Shown here in pieces: positions 17,757 through 24,967 of a stretch of DNA of 48,792 nt (position 1 is the first letter of the stretch; the number at the start of each line of letters is the position of its first letter). The position numbers and the translations under genes were made by a program. Source of the stretch: an uncultured Clostridia bacterium (GTDB taxonomy: Bacteria; Bacillota; Clostridia; Christensenellales; Borkfalkiaceae). The notes under the pieces are model-generated. The model was not told the origin of the DNA. It ran no database searches and saw only the letters and a list, made by a program, of their open reading frames with translations. The stretch covers positions 1 to 48,792 of the forward strand of contig CALVTL010000014.1 in the NCBI GenBank assembly GCA_944362555.1. Direction: 5' to 3'.

Positions 17757-17781
17757 AAGGTGTGCGAACAGAAAAATAAAA
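17736..17781 (+). repeat. Tandem duplication, two 23-base copies
   Basis: The copies at 17736-17758 and 17759-17781 differ at one base. Each starts GGTGTGCGAACAGA and ends AAATAAAA. The first carries the last codons and stop of the possible zinc-ribbon microprotein; the second repeats the same end and stop in phase. A short inverted repeat, AGGATA...TATCCT at 17783-17801, follows directly. Together these could be regulator sites ahead of spoVT, but that is speculation. Confidence 0.75.
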
Positions 17782-17905
17782 TAGGATACGCTGCTTATCC
17801 TGCGGAAAAAACATGAAATAAAGCAAAAAACATACATAAAACGCGTCGGGCGGGGCAAAATGACAGTATACGGGAGGGGAAACCTTGCGTATACGGAGGT
17901 AAAAC

Positions 17906-18451
17906 ATGAAGGCAACGGGGATCGTGAGAAGGATCGACGAACTCGGGCGCGTGGTCATTCCGAAGGAGATCCGCCGGACGCTGCGCATCCGCGAGGGGGA
18001 CCCTTTGGAGCTGTTCACCGACCGTGACGAGCTCATGCTCAAAAAGTATTCGCCCATCGCATCGGTGGAGCGGTTTTCGGAGGGGACGGCAAAATCCTTG
18101 CATGAACAGAGCGGCTATCTTGCCGCCATTGCGGATACGGACAACGTCCTGCACGCGTTCGGAACGGGCAGGAAGGCGCTCCTGTCGCACGCCGTGTCCG
18201 ACGAGGTGACCGAGCTCATGGCGGGGCGAAAAAGCCATCTGGCGAGCCTTGCGGAGGGCGGGCGCATCCTGCCCGTCGTGCGCGACGGCGAGGCGGCGTA
18301 CACGGCGCAGCTCATCGTGCCCATCGTGGCGAACGGCGACTGCCTGGGCGCGGTCATCCTGCTCACGGAGGAGGCGGGCGCCGTGATGGAGGCGTTCTGC
18401 GTGAAACTTGCACGGCTGACGGCGGACATCATCGCGGGACAGTTTGTGTAA
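17906..18451 (+). CDS. spoVT: Stage V sporulation protein T, AbrB-family regulator
   Basis: A 181-residue transcription regulator. Residues 1-50 are an AbrB-type swapped-hairpin DNA-binding domain (TGIVRRIDELGRVVIPKEIR). The rest is a GAF-like C-terminal domain, matching SpoVT in length and order. In Bacillus, SpoVT adjusts sigma-G-dependent forespore genes late in sporulation. A strong GGAGGT site precedes the ATG. The following flippase and MazG genes repeat the Bacillus order spoVT-yabM-yabN, supporting SpoVT rather than a general AbrB. This is good evidence that the organism can form spores or descends from one that did. Confidence 0.93.
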   Translation: MKATGIVRRIDELGRVVIPKEIRRTLRIREGDPLELFTDRDELMLKKYSPIASVERFSEGTAKSLHEQSGYLAAIADTDNVLHAFGTGRKALLSHAVSDEVTELMAGRKSHLASLAEGGRILPVVRDGEAAYTAQLIVPIVANGDCLGAVILLTEEAGAVMEAFCVKLARLTADIIAGQFV

Positions 18452-18502
18452 GGAAGGGGCGCGGCGCCGCAGACGGCAAAGCCGCGCCGAAAAAAAGCAG
18501 TT

Positions 18503-18537
18503 CTGCGCCGCGCCCCTCGGCGAGGGGCGCGGCGCAG
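18503..18537. terminator. Very stable GC-only palindrome after spoVT
   Basis: Fifteen-base arms (left arm CTGCGCCGCGCCCCT) enclose five bases. There is no following T tract, and the next start codon lies only 8 bases away. It could end spoVT transcription, stabilise its 3' end, or hinder translation of the next gene. Related GC-rich sequence (GGGGCGCGGCGC) occurs at about 18456-18467 and could pair alternatively. Confidence 0.55.
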
Positions 18538-18544
18538 TTACATA

Positions 18545-19981
18545 ATGAAGCACGCAAAGTTTTTGAAAAATGCGGCGGTCATTTCGGCGGGCGGGCTGCT
18601 CGCCAAGGGCATCGGCGTTCTATACCGCATCCCGCTCGCCAACCTTCTGGGCGGCTACGGCGAGGGGCTCTATCAGATGGCGTATCCGCTCTTTTGTCTC
18701 ATGCTCACCCTCTCCTCGGCGGGCGTGTCCACCGTCGTGGCGCGCGCCGTCGCTGCCCGCCGCGCCGCGGGCAGGATGGGGGGAACGCTCCCCGCCGCGC
18801 TGCGCCTCTTTTCCCTGCTCGGGCTGGGCGCGACGGCGCTCATGCTGCTCCTGTCGCACCCCGTGGCGCGTTTGCAGGGGGAGGAGGCGCTCGTCGGCTG
18901 CTATCTCGCCCTTGCGCCCGCCATCCTTCCCGTGGCGATCCTCTGCGTTCTGCGCGGCTGGTGGCAGGGACAGGGGGAGATGGCGCCCACCGCCTGCTCG
19001 GAGATCGTCGAACAGCTCATCAAGGCGGGCGCGGGGCTGCTGCTCGCCTCCCGCTTTTATGCGCAGCCAGTCCGCGCGGCGCAGGCGGCGCTGTTCGCCG
19101 TCGCCCTCTCCGAATGCGCCGCCCTCCTCGTCGTCGCCTTCCGCACGCGGGAGCGCCGCTGCCCGCTCCTTCCCATGCGCGGCGGCGAGCTCTTCTTCTC
19201 CGCCCTGCCCGCCATGACGAACGCGGCGCTGCTGCCCCTTTCGGGGATGCTGGACAGCGTGCTCGTCGTGCGGCTGCTCGCGCGCACCACGCCGCGCGCG
19301 GTGCACCTTTACGGACTGTTTACGGGCGGGGCGCTCGCCCTCGTGTCGCTGCCCGCCACGCTGTGCTGCGGCTTTGTCGCAGCCGCCGTGCCCGCCGTGT
19401 CCGCCGCCGGGGGCGGAAAGGAGGGCGCGGAGCGCGCGCTCACGGCGCTTGCGTTCACCTTTGCGATCGCCCTGCCGTGCGCCGCGGGCATCTTCCTCTT
19501 CGCCCCCGTCATCGCGGGGCTGCTCTATCCCGCGCTCTCCGCGCAGGACGCGGAGGTGCTCGTGCGCCTTCTGCGCCTTATGTGCGTCTCCTCCGCCGCG
19601 CTCGCCGCCGTCGATACGCTCGCCGCCTGCCTCACCGCCATGGGCAGGGCGAAGTGCGCCATGCGCGCCATGCTGTGCGCCGTCCTCTGCAAGGCGGCGC
19701 TGCAGATCATTCTGGTGGGAAAGCTCGGCATCACGGGCGCGGCGATCGCCGCCAACGGGTGCTATCTGGTTGCTTTTTTCCTCGATTTGTTTTATACTGT
19801 TGATACCGTAAAAGCAGATCGGAGAGAAAAACGCCATGTTGTACATCATCGGACTCGGAACAAAGAAGGGGGAAGTGACGCAGGACGCGCTTGCGGCGCT
19901 TCAAAGGGCGGACGCCGTCGTCGTGCGCACCGCAACGCACCCCTCGGCGGAAAGCTTGAAGGAGGCGGGGATCGCCTTTGA
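18545..19981 (+). CDS. YabM/SpoVB-type polysaccharide flippase family protein
   Basis: A 478-residue MOP-superfamily membrane protein with about 12-14 helices. The start FLKNAAVISAGGLLAKGIGV followed by YRIPLANLLG is typical of the SpoVB/YabM/MurJ-like group, whose members translocate lipid-linked cell-wall or spore precursors. Its place between spoVT and a YabN-type mazG is the same as yabM in Bacillus, so a sporulation-linked export role is inferred. No clear ribosome site precedes ATG 18545; a large GC palindrome is there instead. The frame continues 146 bases into mazG, giving an Arg/Gly-rich, non-membrane tail of about 48 residues absent from relatives I know. The conserved part ends near VDTVKADRREK. 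The overlap may be real or may reflect a lost stop or sequence error. Confidence 0.83.
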   Translation: MKHAKFLKNAAVISAGGLLAKGIGVLYRIPLANLLGGYGEGLYQMAYPLFCLMLTLSSAGVSTVVARAVAARRAAGRMGGTLPAALRLFSLLGLGATALMLLLSHPVARLQGEEALVGCYLALAPAILPVAILCVLRGWWQGQGEMAPTACSEIVEQLIKAGAGLLLASRFYAQPVRAAQAALFAVALSECAALLVVAFRTRERRCPLLPMRGGELFFSALPAMTNAALLPLSGMLDSVLVVRLLARTTPRAVHLYGLFTGGALALVSLPATLCCGFVAAAVPAVSAAGGGKEGAERALTALAFTFAIALPCAAGIFLFAPVIAGLLYPALSAQDAEVLVRLLRLMCVSSAALAAVDTLAACLTAMGRAKCAMRAMLCAVLCKAALQIILVGKLGITGAAIAANGCYLVAFFLDLFYTVDTVKADRREKRHVVHHRTRNKEGGSDAGRACGASKGGRRRRAHRNAPLGGKLEGGGDRL

Positions 19982-21233
19982 GAGCCTCGATGCGCTCTAT
20001 GGTTCCTGCCGCAATTATGAGACGTTCGTAACAAAAGCCGTGCGCGAAGTGCGCGCCCGCGCCAAGGGAAAGACGCTCTGTTACTGCACGGACGGCGCCG
20101 TGAGCGAGGACCGCGTCGCGGGGCTGCTTGCGCGTGAGAAGGAAAAAGAGGTGTTCCCCGGCGTTCCCAAATCGGCGGCTGCGGCTGCCGCCGCGGGGGT
20201 ATGTGGCAGGTTTTCCGCCATCCCTGCGGCGGAGGCGGGGGACGCGCCCCTCGTGCGCCCGCTCGTCGTGTACGACCTTGCGGACCGCGCGCTCGCCTCG
20301 GACGTCAAGCTCGCCCTTGCCGAGTGGTTCGGCGACGAGGCGCCCGCCCTGTTCGTGCGCGGCGGGCGCGTTCTGCCCATCCCCCTCTATGAGGCGGACA
20401 GGCAGGAGGCATACGACACGACGTGCGCGCTCGTTCTTCCCGACGAGCCGCTGCTCGAAAAAAAGAAGTTCACGCTGTATGATTTTCTCACCGTCATGCG
20501 CCGCCTGCGCGCGCCCGACGGCTGCCCGTGGGACAGGGCGCAGACGCACGGAAGCATCCGCATCAACTGCCTTGAGGAGGCGTACGAGCTGGTGGACGCC
20601 ATCGACGCGGACGACCCCGAAAAGATGTGCGAGGAGGCGGGCGACGTGCTGATGCAGGCGGCGTTCCACACCCTCATGGAGGAGGAACGCGGGCACTTCA
20701 CGATGCACGACGTCATCACGGGACTGTGCCGCAAGCTCATCGACCGCCACAGCCACGTCTTCGGAACGGACGCGGCGGCGGGCGCGGACGGCGCGCTCTC
20801 CGTGTGGGACAAGAACAAGATGGCGGAAAAGCATCAGGCGACCTTTACGGACGCCGTGCAGGACGTTCCCGCGGGCTTTCCCGCCCTGCTGCGCGCGCAG
20901 AAGATCGCCAAGCGCACGGCGAAGGGGGGCTGGCGGCTCTCGCCCGAGGAGGCGAAAGAGCGCCTGCGCCATGCCATGGACGCCCTTTTCGCGCAGGGTG
21001 AGGACGGCGCGGGGGCGGACGCCCTCGGCGCCTTTTTGTACGCGGCGGCGGAATACGCCTATACCGCGGGGGGCGACGGGGAACAGGCGCTGCTCGACTA
21101 CGCCAAGTCGCGGCAGAAGGTGTACGCCGCGTTCGAGGCGCTCGTCCTGCGCGATAAAAAGGACGTGAACGCGCTCTCCGAGGCGGAGCGCGACGCGTAC
21201 ATGGCGGAGGCGGAACGTGCTGCACGCGCTTGA
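19836..21233 (+). CDS. mazG: MazG-family NTP pyrophosphohydrolase with N-terminal methylase-like domain (YabN type)
   Basis: A 465-residue two-domain protein. Residues 1 to about 200 resemble tetrapyrrole (SAM-dependent) methylases (YIIGLGTKKGEVT at the start). Residues from about 215 are MazG, with RLRAPDGCPWDRAQTH and the metal-binding set EEAYELVDAID...EEAGDVLMQ. MazG enzymes hydrolyse nucleoside triphosphates to monophosphate and pyrophosphate; the activity of the N-terminal half in YabN proteins is unclear. GGAGAG precedes the ATG at a good distance, so the start inside the upstream gene is credible. It corresponds to yabN in the Bacillus spoVT-yabM-yabN cluster. The usual followers yabO, yabP, yabQ and divIC are absent; a dus gene follows instead. 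Confidence 0.9.
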   Translation: MLYIIGLGTKKGEVTQDALAALQRADAVVVRTATHPSAESLKEAGIAFESLDALYGSCRNYETFVTKAVREVRARAKGKTLCYCTDGAVSEDRVAGLLAREKEKEVFPGVPKSAAAAAAAGVCGRFSAIPAAEAGDAPLVRPLVVYDLADRALASDVKLALAEWFGDEAPALFVRGGRVLPIPLYEADRQEAYDTTCALVLPDEPLLEKKKFTLYDFLTVMRRLRAPDGCPWDRAQTHGSIRINCLEEAYELVDAIDADDPEKMCEEAGDVLMQAAFHTLMEEERGHFTMHDVITGLCRKLIDRHSHVFGTDAAAGADGALSVWDKNKMAEKHQATFTDAVQDVPAGFPALLRAQKIAKRTAKGGWRLSPEEAKERLRHAMDALFAQGEDGAGADALGAFLYAAAEYAYTAGGDGEQALLDYAKSRQKVYAAFEALVLRDKKDVNALSEAERDAYMAEAERAARA

Positions 21234-22155
21234 CATCGCGGGCATGGTATGCCCCAACAACGTCTTTCTCGCGCCGCTGGCGGGGTATACCAACTATCCC
21301 TTCCGCATGATGTGCGCGCGGCTGGGGGCTGGGCTCACCTTCACGGAGATGGTCTCCGCCAAGGGGCTCTTATACGAGAGCGAGGAGACGAAGAAGCTGC
21401 TTTATTGCGGCAGCGAATCACCCAAGGCGGCGCAGATCTTCGGCAGCGACCCCGCCGTCATGCGTGCCGCGTGCGAGAGCGCGGAACTTGCCCCATTCGA
21501 CCTCATCGACATCAACATGGGCTGCCCCATGCCCAAGATCGTCAAAAACGGGGACGGCAGCGCCCTGTTGGAGGATTTTCCCCTCGCGGAGAAGGTCATC
21601 TCGGCGTGCGTCAGGAGCGGAAAGCGCATCTCCGTCAAATTTCGCATCGGCGTGCGGGAGGGGGACAACATCGCCGCCGAGTTCGCCCGCCTTGCGGAGG
21701 GCGCGGGCGCGTGCATGATCACGGTACACGGCAGAGTGCGCGAAAAGCTGTATTCGGGCGCACCCGACTATGCCGCCATCGCCGAGGCAAAGAACGCCGT
21801 CTCCATCCCCGTTATCGCCAACGGCGACATCTGGTCGCGGCGGGACTTCGAGCGGGTGCTCGCCCGCACGGGGGCGGACGGGGGCATGGTCGCCCGCGCG
21901 GCGCTCTGCCGCCCGCAGACGTTCTGCGACATCCTGGGCACGCAGGCGCCCCCCGTCGGGGAACTGTTCGCGCGCCAGCTGGAAGAGACGCGCGCCCTCT
22001 ATGGCGAGCGGTTCGCCGTCGTGTTCATGCGCAAGATGGCGGCGTTTTACTGCAAGGGCAGGCGGGGCGCCGCCGAGGCAAAGCGCCGCCTGTTTGCCGC
22101 GCAGACCACGCAGGAGGTCGCCGACCTCGCGCGGGAGGTCTTTGCGGAGGAATAA
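21217..22155 (+). CDS. dus: tRNA-dihydrouridine synthase
   Basis: A 312-residue FMN-dependent TIM-barrel enzyme that reduces uridines in tRNA to dihydrouridine. The start LAPLAGYTNYPFR, the catalytic cysteine C103 in DINMGCPMPKIVKNGDG, and the VHGRVREKLYSGAPDY and IANGDIWS motifs place it in the Dus family, close to DusB-type bacterial enzymes. The GTG start overlaps the end of mazG by 17 bases and has GGAGG 6 bases upstream. The two hairpins that follow close the operon. Confidence 0.93.
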   Translation: MLHALDIAGMVCPNNVFLAPLAGYTNYPFRMMCARLGAGLTFTEMVSAKGLLYESEETKKLLYCGSESPKAAQIFGSDPAVMRAACESAELAPFDLIDINMGCPMPKIVKNGDGSALLEDFPLAEKVISACVRSGKRISVKFRIGVREGDNIAAEFARLAEGAGACMITVHGRVREKLYSGAPDYAAIAEAKNAVSIPVIANGDIWSRRDFERVLARTGADGGMVARAALCRPQTFCDILGTQAPPVGELFARQLEETRALYGERFAVVFMRKMAAFYCKGRRGAAEAKRRLFAAQTTQEVADLAREVFAEE

Positions 22156-22165
22156 AGAAATAAAC

Positions 22166-22200
22166 GGGGCGCGCCCGCAGCATTGCTGCGGGCGCGCCCC
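22166..22200. terminator. Strong hairpin after dus, arm shared with a distant site
   Basis: Sixteen-base arms, left GGGGCGCGCCCGCAGC, close on a three-base loop. There is no T tract directly after it. The same left arm occurs at 46297-46312 after another gene, so this stem is reused in the genome. Confidence 0.7.
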
Positions 22201-22218
22201 GCGTATTCTGAAAGCAGA

Positions 22219-22255
22219 GCGCGCCGCCCGAAGGGGCGGCGCGCGGTATTTTTTT
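22219..22255 (+). terminator. Intrinsic terminator facing the minus-strand operon
   Basis: Arms GCGCGCCGCCC and its complement enclose GAAG and are followed by GGTA and seven T residues on the plus strand. It stops dus-operon transcription before the convergent MFS gene and may act weakly in reverse. Confidence 0.85.
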
Positions 22256-22292
22256 AAGCAGGGCGGGGGACGTGGTGCGTCATCCTGCGTTG

Positions 22293-23669
22293 TCAGGCGT
22301 CGGGCGCGTCGGTTTCGTCGCTGTCCGCGTTCTCGCCGCCTTGTTCGCTTTCCGCGCTCTTTGCGCTCTCCGTGCCGTTGGCGGGGCCGTCGCCTTCGGC
22401 GCGCTCCGCAGCCGCATTCAGGAAGGGGCGGTTGACCTTGGCAGCAAAGAGGAACACGGCAATGCCCGCCGCAAACAGGCAGACGATGGGGATGGCACCC
22501 AGATTGACGGAACCCGTCGCCTGCGTGACGATGCCGACGAGCAGCGTGCCGAAGAACGCCGCGCCCTTGCCGAAGATGTCGAGGATGCCAAACAGACACC
22601 CCGACTGTTCGGGCGGGATGATCTTGGCGAAGTAGGAGCGGGAGAGCGCCTGCACGCCGCCCTGAAAGAGCCCCACGGCGCAGGCGAGCAGCCAGAACTG
22701 CCACACCGCGTTCATGAACACGGCAAACAGTCCCACGCCCGTGTAGGCGACGATGCAGATAAAGATGAGCACGTCGTTCTTCACGCGCCCCGCAAGTTTC
22801 CCCATGAGGATGGCGGCGGGGAAGGCGATGATCTGCGTCAGAAGCAGCGCCAGCAGAAGCTGGGTGGTGTCGAACCCGAGCGCCGTTCCGAAGGAGGTCG
22901 CCATGTCGATGATGGTGTATACGCCGTCGATGTACAAAAAGAAGGCGACAAGATAGAGGATGATGCCCTTGCGGTTCTTCACATCCGACTTTTTGGAGAA
23001 GACGGAGAAGAGGCGTTTGAAGTTGTCGCGCACGGCGTGGGCGGTGCGGGGAACGAAGTGCGTCTGGCGGTAGCTCTTCATGAGCGGCATCGTAAAGCCC
23101 AGCCACCACAGCGCGTTGATGATGAGCGCGATGGGGATGGACACGGAGAAGGCGAGGCCGGAGAGCAGCACTACGGCGATGCTGATAAGGAAGGGGATGC
23201 AGCTCCCGATATAGCCGAAGGCATAGCCCTTGGCGGAGACGATGTCCCCGCGTCCGGATGTCGTCACGTCCACGAGCATGGAGTCGTAAAAGACAAGGCT
23301 GGCGGAATAGAACACCTTCGTGATGATGAACACGATGAGAAAGACGAGCCACGGCATGGGGATGCCGAGCGCGGCGCAGCCGACAACGCCCGCCATCGCA
23401 AAGAAAAAGAAGATGGGTTTTTTGTAGCCGCTGAAATCGCTGAGCGTGCCCAGAATGGGGCTGATGACGGCGACGATGAGCGTCACGATGCTGGCGGCGT
23501 ACCCCCAATAGGCGGTCGCCGTCTCGCCCGAGATGCCCGCTCCGTCTGCCAGCCCGTTGAAGTAGATGGGCATGATGGTGGAGATGAGCAGCGTGAAGGC
23601 GGAGTTTCCCACGTCATACAAGATCCAGCTCCATTCGAGCCTGCGCGCGGGGGTCAGCCGTTTGAACAT
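22293..23669 (-). CDS. MFS transporter, UMF1/Atg22-like
   Basis: A 458-residue major-facilitator protein with about 12 helices. The N-terminal WSWILYDVGNSAFTLLIST and IMPIYF match the UMF1 group (related to Atg22), whose substrates are mostly unknown in bacteria. The last 45 residues form a Glu/Ser/Asp-rich hydrophilic tail that is unlikely to be membrane-embedded. Its start has a clear GGAGG site, and its first 16 bases overlap the end of the upstream phospholipase-C-like gene, so the two are co-expressed. The substrate cannot be inferred from sequence. Confidence 0.85.
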   Translation of the reverse strand: MFKRLTPARRLEWSWILYDVGNSAFTLLISTIMPIYFNGLADGAGISGETATAYWGYAASIVTLIVAVISPILGTLSDFSGYKKPIFFFFAMAGVVGCAALGIPMPWLVFLIVFIITKVFYSASLVFYDSMLVDVTTSGRGDIVSAKGYAFGYIGSCIPFLISIAVVLLSGLAFSVSIPIALIINALWWLGFTMPLMKSYRQTHFVPRTAHAVRDNFKRLFSVFSKKSDVKNRKGIILYLVAFFLYIDGVYTIIDMATSFGTALGFDTTQLLLALLLTQIIAFPAAILMGKLAGRVKNDVLIFICIVAYTGVGLFAVFMNAVWQFWLLACAVGLFQGGVQALSRSYFAKIIPPEQSGCLFGILDIFGKGAAFFGTLLVGIVTQATGSVNLGAIPIVCLFAAGIAVFLFAAKVNRPFLNAAAERAEGDGPANGTESAKSAESEQGGENADSDETDAPDA

Positions 23670-24466
23670 AACAATTCCTCCGATTCGTAGTTGGACGAGA
23701 ACCGTCCGTCGAGTTCCGCCTCTCCCGCAAGAAAGGCGGAATAGTTTTCCATGAGCTCCGCCGCCTTTTTGAGGGCGCTCTCATAGCACGCGCCGAGCAC
23801 CTTCGCGGCACCGACGGCGGCGGGCGTGTCGGCGGCGGGGACGATCATGTCGATGACCGACCTGCTCCCCGCAAGGCGGAGCGCCGCGCAAAGGAGCGCC
23901 CGTTTTACGGCGTTGGGTGCTCGCAGCAGGCGGGAGTTGCGCACCATCGAGCGGATGCACTTCTTTGCCTGCCGCTCCGTGACGGAGCAGTATGCGGCGA
24001 GGGCGGAGATATTCTCCCGCGTGGCGCGGAGATGCCCCGCGATGTGCGCCCGTTCGGGGACGAGCCCGTCGCGCAGCAGCATCCATCGCTCGAACGCCGC
24101 CTCCACCGCCGTGTGCGAGAGGGCGGTGCGCTCCATCTGCGCGGCGACCTCCGCGTGGCAGGCGCTGTCCAACGCAAAGTGGCAGACGAAGCCCAAAAGA
24201 TACGCCTTGTCCGCCGCGCGTGCGCCGCGCTGCCGATAGAGGTCGCGGGCGGCGGTAAAAAAGGGGGCGGCGCTTTGGGAATGCAGCGCCTCGCCGTGCA
24301 GGTTGACGGCGTTTTTGGTGAGCGGATGAAAGTAGAAGAGGGCGTCCGGACCGTGCAGCCCGAGGGCAAAGCTCGCGGGACAGGCGGCGATCTCCGAAAG
24401 CGCGCCCCGTTCAAGAAGGGCGGCTGCGTCCTTCCCGAAGGCGCGGTGTGCATAGATGGCAGGCAT
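23654..24466 (-). CDS. Zinc-dependent phospholipase C family protein
   Basis: A 270-residue protein of the zinc-dependent phospholipase C/S1-P1-like group common in Clostridia. Histidines and aspartates in the expected order are visible: AHRAFG near the start, GLHGPDALFYFHP near 30-45, and LLGFVCHFALDSACH near 90. No signal peptide is evident, so it may act inside the cell, and the substrate may not be a phospholipid. The ATG at 24466 is chosen because GGAGGGG lies just upstream; the longer open frame starting at 24673 begins in repeat DNA. It heads a two-gene minus-strand operon with the MFS transporter. Confidence 0.8.
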   Translation of the reverse strand: MPAIYAHRAFGKDAAALLERGALSEIAACPASFALGLHGPDALFYFHPLTKNAVNLHGEALHSQSAAPFFTAARDLYRQRGARAADKAYLLGFVCHFALDSACHAEVAAQMERTALSHTAVEAAFERWMLLRDGLVPERAHIAGHLRATRENISALAAYCSVTERQAKKCIRSMVRNSRLLRAPNAVKRALLCAALRLAGSRSVIDMIVPAADTPAAVGAAKVLGACYESALKKAAELMENYSAFLAGEAELDGRFSSNYESEELLCSNG

Positions 24467-24502
24467 AGTGCCCCTCCTTATTTTCCGATTGCTCCGTGAA
24501 CT

Positions 24503-24531
24503 ATTATAAAGGATTTTTCCCGAAAAGTCCT
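24503..24531 (-). promoter_or_regulatory. Probable sigma-A promoter for the PLC-MFS operon
   Basis: On the minus strand a perfect -10 TATAAT lies at 24508-24503. With a 17-base spacer the -35 position reads AGGACT, a three-of-six match. The distance to the ATG at 24466 is typical. Confidence 0.5.
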
Positions 24532-24608
24532 CATAAAGTTGTAACGAAATTGTAAAATTTTCGATGCAAGCGCATTTGTCTGCCTGCATTTTGACAATCC
24601 CCTCATGC

Positions 24609-24670
24609 GTCATCCCGAATAGGGCTTCCGCAAAAATGCGCAGCATTTTTGTGGGAGCATCGCAAGGGGG
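24609..24670 (-). repeat. Dispersed hairpin repeat, copy 1 (inverted orientation)
   Basis: On the minus strand this reads CCCACAAAAATGCTGCGCA then TTTTTGCGGAAGCCCTATTC, and leads into a GTCATYCCGAA terminus (24609-24619 on plus). It matches the copies at 43541, 46501, 48131 and 48211 in the opposite orientation, including the trailing GCCCTATTCGGGA shared with 48211. Only repeat DNA is present between 24609 and the lipoprotein terminator near 24932. Confidence 0.75.
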
Positions 24671-24680
24671 CAAGGGACAT

Positions 24681-24825
24681 GGGGCGGGGTAGGCTTCCCC
24701 TTGGGGGGAAGCTCCGCCGAAGGCGGTGATGAGGGGGACGGCAAAGGAACAGTTGCTCCGCTTGACCCCTCATCCGTCACTTCGTGACACCTTCCCCCAA
24801 GGGGGAAGGCTTTCAAAGGCTCCCT
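24681..24825. repeat. Palindromic composite repeat with CTTCCCCC arms
   Basis: The left part contains GGCTTCCCCTTGG followed by GGGGAAGC, then GGCGGTGATGAGGGG. The right part contains CCCCTCATCCGTCACTTCG, TGACACC and a CCTTCCCCC-AA-GGGGGAAGG palindrome. The GAGGGG and CCCCTC halves face each other, so the unit is roughly mirror-symmetric. I recall similar sequences as multi-copy intergenic elements in Clostridia. It holds no gene. Confidence 0.6.
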
Positions 24826-24831
24826 TGCAAT

Positions 24832-24900
24832 ATCTCACAAAAATTTTTAAATTTTTATGGGAACCCTGTAAAGGGAGTTGTCACGAAGTGCGTGAAGGAT
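24832..24900 (+). repeat. Dispersed hairpin repeat, copy 2 (diverged) plus TCACGAAGTG element
   Basis: Begins TATCTCACAAAAATTTTT and continues to GGGAACCCTGTAAAGGGAG, a diverged form of the CCCACAAAAATGC hairpin repeat. It leads into TTGTCACGAAGTGCGTGAAG, the reverse of the CACTTCGTGACA motif at 24778 and 48323. Confidence 0.55.
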
Positions 24901-24931
24901 TGCTTCCAAAGTAAGGGAGCACCGGCGCATA

Positions 24932-24961
24932 CAAAAATCCCTCGGGGCGTGCCCGAGGGAT
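24932..24961 (-). terminator. Intrinsic terminator of the large lipoprotein gene
   Basis: Arms ATCCCTCGGG and CCCGAGGGAT flank five bases. On the minus strand the hairpin is followed by a run of five T residues, and it begins 6 bases after the stop codon at 24968. Confidence 0.88.
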
Positions 24962-24967
24962 ATGATG

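Noticed and set aside
17805-17890. Sigma-G promoter ahead of spoVT (CATACATA)
   Set aside because: The -10-like CATACATA is suggestive, but no matching -35 was found at 17-18 bases upstream.
18620-19849. 409-codon minus-strand frame opposite the flippase
   Set aside because: Product is nearly all Arg, Gly, Glu, Gln and His, as expected for the complement of an Ala/Leu-rich membrane protein.
21418-23508. 696-codon open frame on the minus strand across dus and the MFS gene
   Set aside because: It shifts frame against two clear genes on opposite strands and yields Arg/His-rich low-complexity protein.
22272-23690. 472-codon plus-strand frame opposite the MFS transporter
   Set aside because: Antisense shadow of a GC-rich membrane protein; no motifs, and composition is mostly Asp, Glu, His, Arg and Gly.
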